From assembly GCA_025766275.1 (NCBI GenBank), contig JAFKAC010000046.1, forward strand, positions 372,001 to 436,000: a stretch of 64,000 bases of DNA, read 5' to 3'. This document shows, in pieces, positions 45,301-57,896 of the stretch. The notes beneath the pieces are model-generated. The model did not search any database and was not told the origin of the DNA. It saw only the letters and a list, made by a program, of their open reading frames with translations. Numbering within the stretch: the first letter of the stretch is position 1; the number at the start of each line of letters is the position of its first letter. This DNA comes from Lactarius indigo (lineage: Eukaryota > Basidiomycota > Agaricomycetes > Russulales > Russulaceae). Both the position numbers and the translations under genes were made by a program.

Positions 45301-47344
45301 TTTTGGCAGTTCATTTAGTTGACGCCGAAGACTGGGAGCGAGACAATGCCTCAACATCTCCAGCTGACAAAAAACCCAGCGGAACCTATGCGACCGATAC
45401 TAACATAAGAGGAAGTACCGGGAAGAACTAAAAACCGGCTTACATGCCATCGGCTTTCTCCGAGAGCTTATCAATAACCAATTTTCTGTCGTCTTCTCGC
45501 CATCTCTTCATTTGGGGGTCGGATTGAACAACAGAGCTGACATATTCAGAGATGTCTTTCTTTTGTCCAGGTTGGTCATGAAGCGAGAAGTGGCCCGATG
45601 TCAAAGGCTCGAGAGCGGTCCGGATGTCACTTTCCGGCCGACTAGTTATGCATATATGAAAATTCGGAAGGCGGAGGTCAACAAGATCTGCTACAAGCCC
45701 GAGGATATGTCCTCGCGGAGTTGGTATTCCGAACGTGTTGGGACATTCGTCAAGGGCGTCAAGGATGATGTAAGTGGGCAGTTGTGGCGCGGATAGCGCC
45801 ATGAGCATGTCTTTGAGGCATTTCACCAAAGTACGTTCACTGGGTCGTTCCTTTCCATCGTTATAGGTCGAATAGACGTGGGAGAGTAAGTCGAGACACG
45901 GTTTGGACCGAGAAGAAAGCTGTATTAGAAGTGAAGAAACGAGGTTGCGGCAATTCTTCTTCTCGACATCTCTAAAATCGAAATAGAAATAGGCGAGGGA
46001 GGCCGACCCGGCATCGCGTACAGTAATGACATGCTGGATGATTGCAGAGCTAATTGAGAACATAAAAATCTGTGTGCGGAGAATAAACAGAATGGCGAAC
46101 CAGAGGATGCTCTTCCCCGAACCCGCTACGAAGGTGGGAGTAGTCAGTGAGATGTGGACTCCGCGGTGAGAACATTCATACCTTTACCATGAATCCACAA
46201 CAACGATCCCGATTGGGATGACTCCCACTCCTTAAATATATGCTCGTTGAAAACCCAGGCTGCAGTTCTTTCGTGCTGGGCGCTGCACGCGTTGGTGTGG
46301 TTTGTCGACGGATCAGGCGGAGTGAGCCATCCTCTGAATCGCTCCCCTAGAATTGGCATGTGAGCTTCTACGAATATTCGTGGTGAGGTCGTGACAATAC
46401 GAACATTCGCGGGAGGTAACATCGCCGACGATCTGCTGGACCATCACCTTTGTTTCCTTCGTATCTAATTCGAAGAGGTTTGGCATGAATTGTACCGCAA
46501 GGCAAAAGAGCTACGCACCGTCTTTGATATCACTGGTGTCCTTTAACACTTGCGCAGACACCATCCGGAGCTCCCCCTGCTCCAATTTATCCAACTTCGC
46601 CAACGCGTCCTCGATATCGTTCCTTCCCACAAGCCTCTTAAGAAATGTTTCTGGGCGAATTTCAGCGAGGGAAAGCTCGGTAGCGAAGGTGGACTAACTC
46701 TTTCGGCTTTGGTACATCACCTTCGTCGCGACCGCAAGCATAGAAAGCACTTCAGCCATAACTTTCCCCATCACATTCGCCATCTGTGCTGTTGGCGGGA
46801 CTTCGATGTGGGTCTGGAGGCGTACAAAAAAGGTTTCGATTCTCTCGAAGAGCTCGATAAGCACATCGCGGCTCGCGGCGGTACCCTTTGCTGCCTATGG
46901 GAAATGGGGGGTTATCATGGGTTATCAAAGCCCACGCGGAGGGTCAACTCACTACGAGGAGGATACTCATCGCGGAAAATATAATTTTGGTTGGAGGAAA
47001 TACCTGAAATTGACGTTAGGACACAAGCGATAGTCAGGTAATACGCTGGGACTTACTGTGCCAACGCCCTCGCCAAGGGTGGAAGAGAGCGCGTTGAGGA
47101 CATTCACGGTTGGCGTAAGCCATTTTGTGAGTCGCTCGTCGCTGCTCTGAGATTGATTGAGTTCGTTGGCTTTCCCTTGAAGTACGGTGAGGATGGCCTC
47201 AATTGAATCACAGCCTCGTATCTCCGCTGCGAGTGGGTGGGTAGAAAGTTCCTTTCTGGTCTTCTTCTTGTACTCTTTGAGAACCTTCTCGAAGATCGGG
47301 TGCAAGTTTGGAGAGGAGGAAGACGGCTGGAGACTGGTTGACAT
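42353..47344 (-). pseudogene. NLR-C: Goodbye-NACHT-ankyrin STAND gene with a one-base frameshift
   Basis: The exon model is 47344-47057, 47003-46953, 46894-46699, 46650-46519, 46464-46405, 46346-46182, 46125-46101, 46049-45444 and 45385-42353. All splice sites of NLR-A are present. In exon 9, near 44,873, the copy lacks one base relative to A, B and D (TGC-TTGCC against CGCGTTGAC). The first frame then ends at 44752 after 718 codons, while the ankyrin part is open in another frame from about 44,877 to the stop at 42353. A truncated protein with Goodbye, NACHT and part of the winged helix could still be made. The ankyrin region has about 21 repeats, two more than in A, and only one heptad is left in exon 4. 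It is the most diverged of the four copies. Confidence 0.85.
46519..46534 (-). repeat. Collapsed heptad minisatellite in NLR-C (1 unit)
   Basis: Only SDIKDG remains before the exon-4 donor. The exon is 126 nt (six units of 21) shorter than in NLR-A, so the frame is kept. Confidence 0.85.
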
Positions 47345-50300
47345 CGTAATTCTGGTGACTTTGAGTTCGATAAGAGTGCAGGTCGAAAATGCGAGCCGAG
47401 GACCACGTTTCTCAGGTGGGAACGTGTGTAGGTAGCGCGCACAGCCTTTCGCACAGCACGCATGACGGTTTGATTGAAACAGGCGCTCATCAGTATCCGG
47501 ACCGGTTCAACCGGATCGTTCCCGTTCGTTTCCTCTCACAGATGTGAATGGCATCCCACTACTGTCCTCTCTAGTGCGCATCTGTGTTGTACGCATCCAG
47601 TCTGTGGTGTGAAAGCATTCGTCCAGCCCTCGTAGGAATTTAAGGCACTGGCCCCTCCACTCGAATTGCCGGCACCAATACCAGGATACCCCAGTCGGAA
47701 GGTGGTCATCGGAGGCCATTGGTACTCTGCAAGAACAGTCTTGCGACCGACTGGAGGAGAGCATATACGCTCACTAGGTGTTGCTACGCGCGGCGCACCA
47801 AAGGAGTGGTAGAGCAAGTGATGGTCACCACGAGCGAGGACAACGGCCGGGATCAGACTTTTAGGTGTGTACCAGGGTGACCTCTGAGTTTTGTTCACGA
47901 TTATCCTCAAGGACATCAACGTGTCAACCCTCATGCTTTGTTTGTTTCAATCAATCACCGGAGTGACACGGGCCTGCATTTGTAGACATTATGTTCCGTG
48001 CCAGAATTCCTATGCATTTGTAAACTTAAGCGAAAACAACATCCCATCACGCGATGATTGTCGACCCTCTTTCTCTCGCTCCTTCTCACACGTTATTTTC
48101 CAATCGGTTTATACGCTAGCAGCTGCTGCCAGCACCGCCTCCACGTCGAGCGATTCCGCATATCATTCCCGATCCACGCTTATCTTGACGGATTTCTGGG
48201 GTGCTCTGATTAGGCAGGGTGCCACCAAGGACGTATGGGTGAGCACACGAGTTCACGGGGCTTCAGGTTCCCGTGGCTCTCCCCGGGTAGTGCCATGACG
48301 GAATACCACAGACCAAGTTCTCGCATGATGTAGAAGTTTCGTCCGCGCAAAAGTGGAAGAGCTCGAAAGTTACATGGCCGTCTTGACACCACATGACATC
48401 TCTCCACCTGTGGCAGCCGCGGTGACCACAGCCGTAGCAAGCCCACAACTCGTCTTGTTTTTCGCAAGTCTGAACGGTACGTTGCAAGTTATCTTTGGTA
48501 CTTGCTGGTGCCGGTCGGGCTTATGGCAGGAGGGAAATGGGGTCGTGAACATGAAAGGAGTTGCGTAACAAAGGATATGGAGTCGTCACATCTGAATTAG
48601 TTTGTGGGTTGGTATTACTCTCCATGGCCCGGGGATAGGTAAGTCGGGTGCGTTCACACGACGACCATTTACCCTCCTTCTTTCCCACACCTTGTCTCCC
48701 GACTGGCCTTTGCGCTAGTAGCTACCGCCAGCGCTGCATCCACGTCAAGTAATTCTGCACTTCACTCCCAATCTGCGCTACTCATAGCGGATTTCTGGGG
48801 CGCACTAACCAGACAGGCTACTATCAAGGTAGATCAGCGCATGTAGCACGTATTGGCGAACGTACAAGATCCCGTGGCTCGCTCCGAGTCGTGTGTGACG
48901 CGGTACCTCGGGAGTTCTCGGGGAGTTCTCGAACTCGTAGGAGTTTCGTCCGCGCAAAAGTAGAATGGCCCAAGGGCTACACAGCAGTCCTGACACCCCT
49001 CTCCTCTCCACCTCTGGCAGCCACGGTGACTGCAGCTGTCGCAAACTCGAGAGCCGTCGATAGCTGTACGGTATGGGATGAGTTATCAAGTTGTCGTTAC
49101 TTTATCGCAGATCAGCATGACCCCCATTGAGTTATTCAACTGTCGCTGAAACGCTTCAGGTGCTATCAAATATCATTGCAATCACATCTAGCCGTGATAC
49201 GTGTGGTTCTACGGCTGTAGGAAGCAGAGGAGCGGGGTGTCGATGAACGACTCATGCTAGAAAAATTGAGGTGGGAGGATTATTCGAAAGCGGCATCTGC
49301 TTATGTTCCATCGCGATGGAGTCGAAATTACTAGTACTGTAGGGCGAGAACTATCATAGAAGAGTTACAAGAAATGGCGAATTCATATTGAACGGAACGC
49401 GGAAGTCTGGTGATTGGTACCGTTTGTCAGCCAAACCGACATCTCCGACTCACTCTCATCGTCTTCTCGCTCAACAAGTGTCATGCCAAGAAATCTGGTC
49501 GAACTACCCCGACTATCACCCCATTATGCTATCTCTACTCCGGCAATCTGGACCCCGCATACATAGGACTAGGCCACCTCCCATCTCTCCTACATCGCCT
49601 TTCTCCAAACTGAGAAGTTGGACTGTGAATGGAGCGAAATGTTTGTCGCCGGAGTCAGAAAGTGCTCGGTCCGTTGAAATGTGCGCTATCTCTCCTATTC
49701 CGGCGCTCTCGCTCACAAACGGAATAGCGTCCAAATGTCAAATGGTATCTCTACTCCCCATTCGCCCATATCCATGCATACAGCTAATACTTGTCTTCGC
49801 AACCTTCCTTATCACCTATCCAGTAGGGTTCGTCCCACCTCTACACGACTCCAGTTTTCCCTACACCCCACCATCAACACCGAACCCTGAAATTCAAGGA
49901 TGCCGCAGCCGCACCAATCTCGACCCTAATCTCGACTCCATTGGATGGCTGATAGCGACGTTCCCTCCACTGCGCATTGGCAATACATCCCACAATTTGC
50001 ACGCTATATGCGTGATGGGAACGGTGGGCAGAGTCAGACGTTTCAACGTATTTTCTAACTTTGGGGACGATATATCTGTCGCCCTCATCACTGGATGGGA
50101 ACTTTGCTTCCGGCCCGCCAATTCGGGTTCACGGTGACCGTGACGGAGAGAATGGAGCCAAGGTTGGAGAGGACGGCCAATCTCCCACAGGTACGGAAAT
50201 GTATGAGCGGCGAGCCCTGAGCTTCAGGTTTCCCGCGGCTCGCTCTGAGTCGTGCCATGGCGTATTATGCAATACCTCATACCATGCTCTTGCATTCGTG

Positions 50301-50670
50301 TAGGGAGTTTAGTCCACGCAAAAGTAAAAGGGCTCGAAGGTTACATGGCACTCTTGACACGGCATGACTTCTCTCCACTGCGGCAACCGCGGCTGTAGCA
50401 AACTTGAGACTCGTCCCATTTCCAATGATAGCTATACGGTACGGGGAAAGTTCTCTATGACTTGCTGGAGCCAGTCTGTCTTGCAGAAGGAGGGAAATGG
50501 GGGGTAACGAACATGAAAGGAGCCAAGTTGGTTGTATTCTTTATCGTTATCTTATCGCAGATCAGTACCACTCTCGTTCAGTTCTTCGACAGACTCCGAG
50601 GCGTTTTACGTGCTATCGGTGCTATTACAGTCACATCTAGCTACGATACATGCGGTTCTACATCAGTAGC
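47345..50670. other. 5' flank of NLR-C, mosaic of related blocks, no gene
   Basis: This contains at least three related blocks: 48,040-48,600, 48,655-49,230 and 50,220-50,670. The middle block runs on into DNA (to about 50,160) that is much closer to the flanks of NLR-A (from about 6,290) and NLR-D (from about 58,740) than its neighbours are. This fits unequal exchange or conversion within the array. A 249-codon plus-strand frame (49388-50137) is broken in the A and D flanks and is not called. Confidence 0.5.
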
Positions 50671-50672
50671 TA

Positions 50673-51341
50673 CTATCACGTGTTAGGGGTTTCAAAACTG
50701 TTGAGAGTTTCAAATCGCAGCTTTTAAAGGGATCGCTTCAGAAAAACAGCTGATCTTTACTTAAATACATTTCCCATATACCACTCAATTGCAGATCACA
50801 GAGAAAATAAAGAAGTCCCTTTTGTGCTTGTGTCGCGATGTTGCCAGTATTACAGGGTAAGACCCAAAATCTGACTAAAACAGTCTCGGATCCATGTATT
50901 ACTGAATGTGACACTACAAAACTTTCAATATATCATATATTCATACCATTACATTCAAATACAAAATTCTAGGGCATTTAGAGCAACGGGAGGGGAGATA
51001 CAGAAGAAAGTGTGAATTTGCGTGACAATTGGTGCTCACCCTCATCAGTTTCAAAATCCGCTGCTTAGCTAACACACCATTCGAGTAAGCAAAGACACGA
51101 TCGATTGTATGAGTCAGCGTGACAATTCGTGACGAAAGTTTTGAAACTCCCAACTTTTGGCACCTGCACGCCCAGCTTTCTTCCGACACAACGACCCACC
51201 CACCATTTGCCAGGATAACACTTTAAAGAGATAGTTCATCTATTATCATATCGACTCCAAAAATATGATTGGAAAAATATTTTGTCGATGTCTTTTTATT
51301 CACGATTTGGTAAACTTTTTGAAACTCCCAACTCGTGATAG
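50673..51341. mobile_element. 669-bp TA-flanked MITE-like DNA element
   Basis: The terminal inverted repeats begin CTATCACG and carry GTTTCAAAA about 14 bases in. The left end is 50673-50697, the right end 51317-51341 inverted, with about three mismatches in 25. TA duplications lie at 50671-50672 and 51342-51343. The related flank of NLR-B (near 38,918-38,923) shows the uninterrupted site, with a single TA before CTCGG. The interior is AT-rich, has no transposase, and repeats the terminal motif near 51,140-51,160. The TA duplication suggests mobilisation by a Tc1/mariner-type enzyme encoded elsewhere. Confidence 0.75.
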
Positions 51342-51343
51342 TA

Positions 51344-53026
51344 CTCGGCGCGCACGTGGTATTGGAAGAAGTAGAGGATGATATTGGTCAAAGACAATGC
51401 GAACAGGAATTGTCGTGTATCCCACTGGCAGTGGGTCATTCGAATGTGGGATCTGCTTGTCTTCTCTCAAGTGTGTAAGAAATGTGACGCCAGAGCGAAT
51501 AAAATGGGAAACTCACATGGGAACGACCGGTACTTGCCGGATAAACTGACCACGCAATGCGCACTGTCTTCTCGCTCGACAAGTGTCCTTCCCGATTTGA
51601 ATCCAATCTCAGCTGATATAGGCCGTGCCCCTCTCATTGATCACCTACACATAGGAATAGGCTGCCTCCTCTCCTTTTCTCCGATCTGGCAACGACGCGT
51701 CAGAGGCAGAGCTCCCTTTGAGCGATCGACTGCGAGTTTTTTTTCTTGCTCGGGCACCCTTGAATGGTGCGTTACCATTCCCGTTCCGGTTCTCTCATAC
51801 AGAAATTGAATGGCATCCAAATAGTCCTCCCTACACCCACTCGCGCTCATTCACGCAGTGAACAGTCACCTCCTCTACCGTCTTCACCACCCGTCTGATA
51901 TTAGGGTTCGTCTCTGCAGGGCGTCTGATTCTCGACACCCCATCATCAGCACCGAAGCCTGGAAATTCAAGGCCACAAACCTTGGTCCGCATCTCTGACT
52001 CGGTCAACGACCGATATCGGCATTCTCTCCACGATAGCATCAGTCACACTGCACTTCCTAGGGCGCACTTCTTCACTCTCGCATATTCTCGCAGCGCACC
52101 TTTCTCCTGAGGTCATCACTGCCCCTCCCGCAGGGTTCGTTCCGCTTTGGCGGCTCCGGTGGTGATCCTGTGATGTCATGGCGTATGTGATGCATGGCCT
52201 CCGTGAATCAGCAGTCCTGGGTGACATAGTGCAGGCTCGTGCCGCTCCGGGTCTTCACTGACAAAAGTCAAGTTCGCATGTCCGTCGGTAACGAAATATG
52301 TTTGTATTCGCCAACTTTCAAGTGTAAGCACTGCGCTACGCACTCCTCCTTGTACTGAAACCATTCACATCACTCCTTTCCTTTCCAAGGACTACGCTCC
52401 TTCACCAATCAATCCCTATTTCGCCCCCCTCTCCTTTCTCCCAACAGACAGCGCTAGACACGGGTTTCCCATCTGCCGACAAGAATTCCCCGCTAGGTCT
52501 CGGCAAATCCACTCGACGTGCATCCTCCATCTAACATCACTCACAACTTCTCGTTCCCTTCTAGACTAACACAACGCATACAAATGTCACTTTATTTCGC
52601 GTTCGCATAATCCCGCGTGTCGCGCATCTCCCTAGTGCGGTGTTTTCTGCCTTTCGTCGTTATTTTTCCTGTCCATTCTCGTGGGGCGGTTGGCACACTG
52701 ACCATTTACCACCTGCGCTCGTATCATCTCCCGTGGTGCCACAAAGCGCCAGTGATGTTACATGCTGTGCGGTCGGCGGCCACATCAACTTGTGTGACAT
52801 GCGGTGCGCTGACGATTGCCCGTGTTGGGCCGGTCGGTTGTCATGAGCGAGGGTAGGGGCAGGGATAACGGTTTCGTGAATGGTCAGGTTGGGCAGAGGT
52901 GACGCGCGGGATCTTCAATACGCTCCATATATGGCTATTACCTACAATCTGTGTATCCGAATGAATTTGTCAAACAATGCAACGTTTCTACACTGTATCA
53001 TAGAGCAAGCCCATCACGACTACCTA
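51344..53026. other. Spacer and 3' flank of NLR-D, no gene
   Basis: Bases 51,344-52,050 are a decayed 5'-flank-like block. Bases 52,050-52,390 are the unit junction shared with 31,540-31,843. Bases 52,540-53,026 are nearly the same as the 3' flank of NLR-A at the left edge. No coding region was recognised. Confidence 0.5.
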
Positions 53027-56000
53027 TCATGCTTGGTTGGCGGAGTATTCCGACAACAATCGTTTCATTGCCTTCCTCTTTCTCCCAGAAGCGAGCTGCA
53101 AAGGTGACTTTCCCTCCAAGTTCTTCACATTGACGTTAGCTCCGTGCTTGAGAAGTATTCGCGCCATCTCGAGCAATCGAAGGCGTGACGCCAGGTGTAA
53201 CGGGGTTTCGTGGTCTTCATTTTGTGCATTCGCATCCGCACCGCGCTCCAGTAATTGTCGTGCGAGACGAGCAGCTTCGTCTGGATGGCGTTTTCGATCC
53301 CACGACTCCGCCGTCGTGAAACTGTAGTAGTCGTGATTGCCTAGTACCACTCGGTGTAGTGGTGTCTGGCCTCGGATGTCTTCCGCGTTAACCTGTACCC
53401 CATGGTCAAGCAACTCCTCTGCGACATAGGTATTCCCATAGTAGGATGCTAAATGTAGCGGGGTTGCCTGTTCTTTGTCTTGTGCATTTACGTCCACACC
53501 GTGCTCCAACAATAGCCGCACAACATGGGGACCATATCCCGAATGGCGTAAGCTCTGAGATACCCAGTGTAATGGAATCTGGCCCTGGATGTCCTCCGCA
53601 TTAGCACTTGCCCCATGGTCGAGCAGCACCTTTGCGACATGGACAAGCCCATGGTAGGATGCAAAATGTAACGGGGTTGCCTGGGTCTTGTCTCATGCAT
53701 TTACGTCCATGCCGCACTCCAACAATCGCCGCGCAAGCTCAGGATGGGATGAGTAATAATATAAACTCTGTGTTACTCGGTGTAATGGAGTCTGGCCGTC
53801 TGCATTCTGTACGTCAGTTTCCGCACCATGATTGAGCAGCACCAGCATGGTCTCCATCGAGCAGTGGTAAGACGCCAAATGTAACGGGGTTTCTTGATCC
53901 TTGTCTCGTGCATTCACATCCGCGCCCCTCTCCAACAGTAGCCGTGCAACACGAGCATTATCGTATATGCGACCGTTTATAGCATGGTATAATGGGGTCT
54001 GACCACTGGCGTTCTGTGCGTTGACTTCGGCTCCGTGGTCAAGCAACACCAGTGCGGTCTCAACGTGCCCATGGAAACACGCATAATGTAAAGGAGTTGT
54101 CTGCTCCTTATCTCGCGCGTTAACATCCATTCCGAGCTTCAGTAATAGCCGTGCGACATCGGGAATTTCGCTAGGGTACTCTTCGTGTCGCGACACTAGG
54201 TGAAGAGGGGTCTGGCCCCGTACATTCTCCGCATTGGCCTTCGCACCATGATCGAGCAGTAGTTGCGTGACCTCGAGCATCCCATGGGAGGAGGCAAAAT
54301 GTAATGGGGTTGCGTGGTCCTCATCTAGTGCATTCACGTCTATGCCGCGCTCTAGTAGAAGCAGTGCGACATCGGGAGCTATTTTGCGGTGATACGCCGG
54401 GTCCCCAGAACCATGTTCGAGGTAAGGATACATTTTATATTGGCGGATGCCTCGTGACACCTCGTGTAGTGGGCTCCGGCCTTGGATATTCTCTGCCTGG
54501 GCGTTTGCGTCGTGGTCGAGCAGCAGCCGGGTAATCTCGGCCCGCGCGAAAGATGATGCGAAATGTAACGGGGTTGCCCTGTCCTCATCTTGTGCCATCA
54601 CGTCCGCACCGCGCTCCACCAATATTCGCGCAAGAATAGCACGTTCACGTTCAAGTTCGCCTTCATATTCGCCGGACTTCCTGTTCGACACTAAGTGTAA
54701 TGGAGTTTGCCCCTTGTCGTTCCGACAATCGACTTCTGCCCCGTGTTCGAGTAACATCTGAGCTACCTTGAGATTTCCCCTTTCTGCTGCTATATGCAGC
54801 GGAGTCCAAAAATGCTCCTCCGTGGCGTTAACATCTGCGCCACGTCTGAGCAGAAAATGTACGGTGTCGACACGAGCATCCCCTAAAAAGCGGATTGTGT
54901 GGAAAAGTGGGGGGTGTCCACGAACATTAATACGTGCACCGTGCTCAACTAGGAGCTCGGCAACCCGAAAGTGATTCCTGGATAGGGCCGCAACCAGGGG
55001 ACTCTCGAGATTTCCATAACGGTAATTTATTTGCTCCGGGTGTTTAAGGACGAGGCGCCGAACAAGGTCATAGAATCCACAAAGAGCTGCATAGTACAGG
55101 GGTTGATGATGGTATCCTTTCAAAAACCCATGTACATAAGGGTCGATGTCATGTATCCATATCCACTCAAAAAAGTATGGCTTGTCTAAGTCAAAGAGTG
55201 TCTCCATCGCATCCTCCAGGCGTGACGATATGCTACCGACTTGAGTGTGAGAAGCCCAATGTTCAGCAGCATACTTGAGAAGAGGGATGTCCTTGTAGTT
55301 GTGCTTGCCACCGCCTTCTTTGTCAACGCGATTATCCAAGTTGAGTAGAACCCCAAGGCAGGCACGCGCAAGTATCAAGTGCGCAGGTTCGGGAAGGATA
55401 TGGTACCGTGATATATCTCCGCTCGCGGCGAGAAGACGATTTGATGTGAGGTATTCTTTCACCGAAAAATGTGAAAATTGGACAACCCGGCAATATTTGC
55501 CGTTGGGATATATGCCGTCGACAATGGAAACCAAGCTCGAACAAGCAGATAACACTGCTCGCTCTTGATCTTCCCACCGCCATTCCGCATGAAGCGTAGG
55601 GATCTCTCCCTCGGTCGTGTCAAGGTCAAACGCAAGTACTTCTGCGAACTCCTCGACACGAAGCGGCCGGCAAGCCACCGAAAGGCACTGCAACAGACGG
55701 CGCGCGTATCGGCCTTGGTGGGTGGACTCGATCTCCTTCAAGACCCGCTCATACGTCTCATCAAGGGTTTTCGGTAGTTCGTCAAGTTGGCGCCGGAGAC
55801 TGGGAGCTAGACAATGCCTCAACATCTCCAGCTGACAAAAGACCCATCGGAACCTGTACGATGAAATCAGGGAAGTATGGATTGGAATGAACTATCGCCT
55901 TACATGCCATCGGCTTTCTCTGAAAGTGTCTCGATGACTAGACTTCTGTCGTCTTCCCGCCAGCTTTTCATTTGGGGATCAGATTGAACAACAGCGCTGA

Positions 56001-57896
56001 TATATTCGCTGATGTCATTCTTCTGTCCAGGTTGATCATGGAGGGAGAAGTCGCCCGATGCCAAAGGCTCGAGAGCGGTGCGGATATCATTCTCCCAGCG
56101 ACTTGTAACGCACATGTGTAGATTCGGAAGGCGGAGGTCAACAAGATCTTTTACAAGTTCGAGAACATGTCCTCGCGGAGTTGGTATCCCGTAGATGTTG
56201 GGACATTCGTCAAGGGCGTCCAGGATGATGTAAGTAGGGAGTTGAGACAGTGACAGCGCCATGAGCATGTCTTTGAGGCATTGCACCAAAGCCCGTTCAC
56301 TGGGCTGCTCCTTGCCAGCGTCGTAGGTCGAATAGACGTGGGAGAGTATATTGAGACAATCCGTGGACCGGGAAGAGAGCTGTATCAGAAGGGAAGAAAG
56401 GAGCCCACGGCGATGCTTCTTGTTGTCATCTCTAAAATCAAAATAGAAATAGGCAATGGAGGCTAACCCAGCATCGCGGAGAGTGATGAGATGCTGGATA
56501 ATCGCAGAGCTGACCGAGGACATAAGCGTCTGTATGGAGAGAAAACAGAATGGCGAACCAGAGGATGCTCTTCCCCGAACCGGCTACGAAACCAGGAGCA
56601 GTCAGTGAGTGGACCCCGCAGAGTGAGAACACCCATACCTTTGCCATGGATCCACAATAAGGATCCCAACTGGGACGACTCCCACTGCCTAAATATATCT
56701 TCATTGAAAACCCAGGCCGCAGTTCTCTCGTGCTGAGCGCCGCACGCGGTGGTGTGGTTTGTTGATGGATCAGGCGGAGTCAACCATCCTCGGAGCCGCT
56801 CCCCTAGAATTATATGTGAGCTGTACAAGTATTCGTGAGGACGCGACCAAACGAACATTCGCGGGATGTGACATCGCTGACGATCTGCTGAACCAACACT
56901 TTTGTTTCCTTCGTATCTAGTCCGAAGAGGTTCGGTACGAATTGTCCCGCGAGACGAAATATTTACGCACCGTCCTTGATGTCACTGGTAACCTCCTTTA
57001 TATCACCGGTAGCGTCCTTTAGATCACTGGTAGCGTCCTTGATATCACTTGTGACGTCCTTGATATCGTTTGTCGTGTCCTTCAGATCGCTCGTGGTCTT
57101 TAAAACTTGCGCAGACACCATCCGGAGCTCCCCCTGTTCCAATTTATCCAACTTCACTAATGCGTCCTCGATATCATTCCTTCCCACAAGCCTCTTAAGA
57201 AATGTTTCTGGGCGAATATCAGCGAGGGAAAGCTTGGCGGCGAAGATTAACTAACTCTTTCGGCTTTGATACATCACCTTCGTCGCGACCGCAAGCATAG
57301 AAAGAACTTCAGCCATAACTTTCCCCATCACATTCGTCATCTGTGCTGCCGGTGCGACTTCGATGTGGGTCTGGAGGCGTACAAAGAAGCTTTCAATTCT
57401 CTCAAAGAGCTCGATGAGTACATCGCGGCTCGCTGCGGTACCCTTAGCCGCCTGTGGGAAATGGGGGGTTATCAAGGGTTATCAAACGCGGAGAGTCAAC
57501 TCACTACGAGGAGGATACTCATCGCAGAAAATATAATTTTGGTTGGGGGAAATACCTGAAATTGACGTCAAGACACAAGCGATAATCAGGTAACACGCTG
57601 GGGCTCACTGTGCCAACGCCTTCACCGAGGGTGGAAGAGAGAGCATCGAGGACATTCACGGTTGGCGTAAGCCATTTCGTGAGTCGCTCGTCGCTGGTCT
57701 GGGACTGATTGAGTTCGTTGGCTTTCCCTTGAAGTACGGTGAGGATGGCTTCGATAGAACTGCAGCCATTTATCTCCTCCGCGAGCGGGTGGGTAGAGAT
57801 TTCTTTTCCGGTCTTCTTCTTATACTCTTTCAAGGCTTTCTCGAAGATCGGATGAATGTTTGGAGTTGAGGAGGACGGATGGAGACTGGTCGACAT
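53027..57896 (-). pseudogene. NLR-D: Goodbye-NACHT-ankyrin STAND gene with a premature TGA
   Basis: The exon model is 57896-57609, 57555-57505, 57451-57256, 57207-56971, 56916-56857, 56803-56639, 56583-56559, 56509-55904 and 55853-53027. An in-frame TGA at 53695-53693 stands where NLR-A has CGA (1188-1186), and the frame continues unbroken to 53027. The predicted product is therefore 1262 aa and lacks roughly the last six ankyrin repeats; a shortened receptor is possible. Walker A GKAGSGKS and Walker B LDALDE are intact and the heptad region has 6 units. The copy is a mosaic: exon 1, the last ankyrins and both flanks are close to NLR-A, while the winged-helix and early ankyrin part (about 54,800-55,450) shares variants with NLR-B. 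Confidence 0.86.
56971..57091 (-). repeat. Coding 21-bp minisatellite in NLR-D (6 heptads)
   Basis: Six in-frame heptads (SDLKDTT, NDIKDVT, SDIKDAT, SDLKDAT, GDIKEVT, SDIKDGA). They match the outer units of NLR-A but have a different middle. Confidence 0.85.

Noticed and set aside
49388..50137. 249-codon plus-strand frame in the NLR-C flank
   Set aside because: The closely related A (from about 6,990) and D (from about 59,478) flanks break this frame, so it is not conserved as coding.
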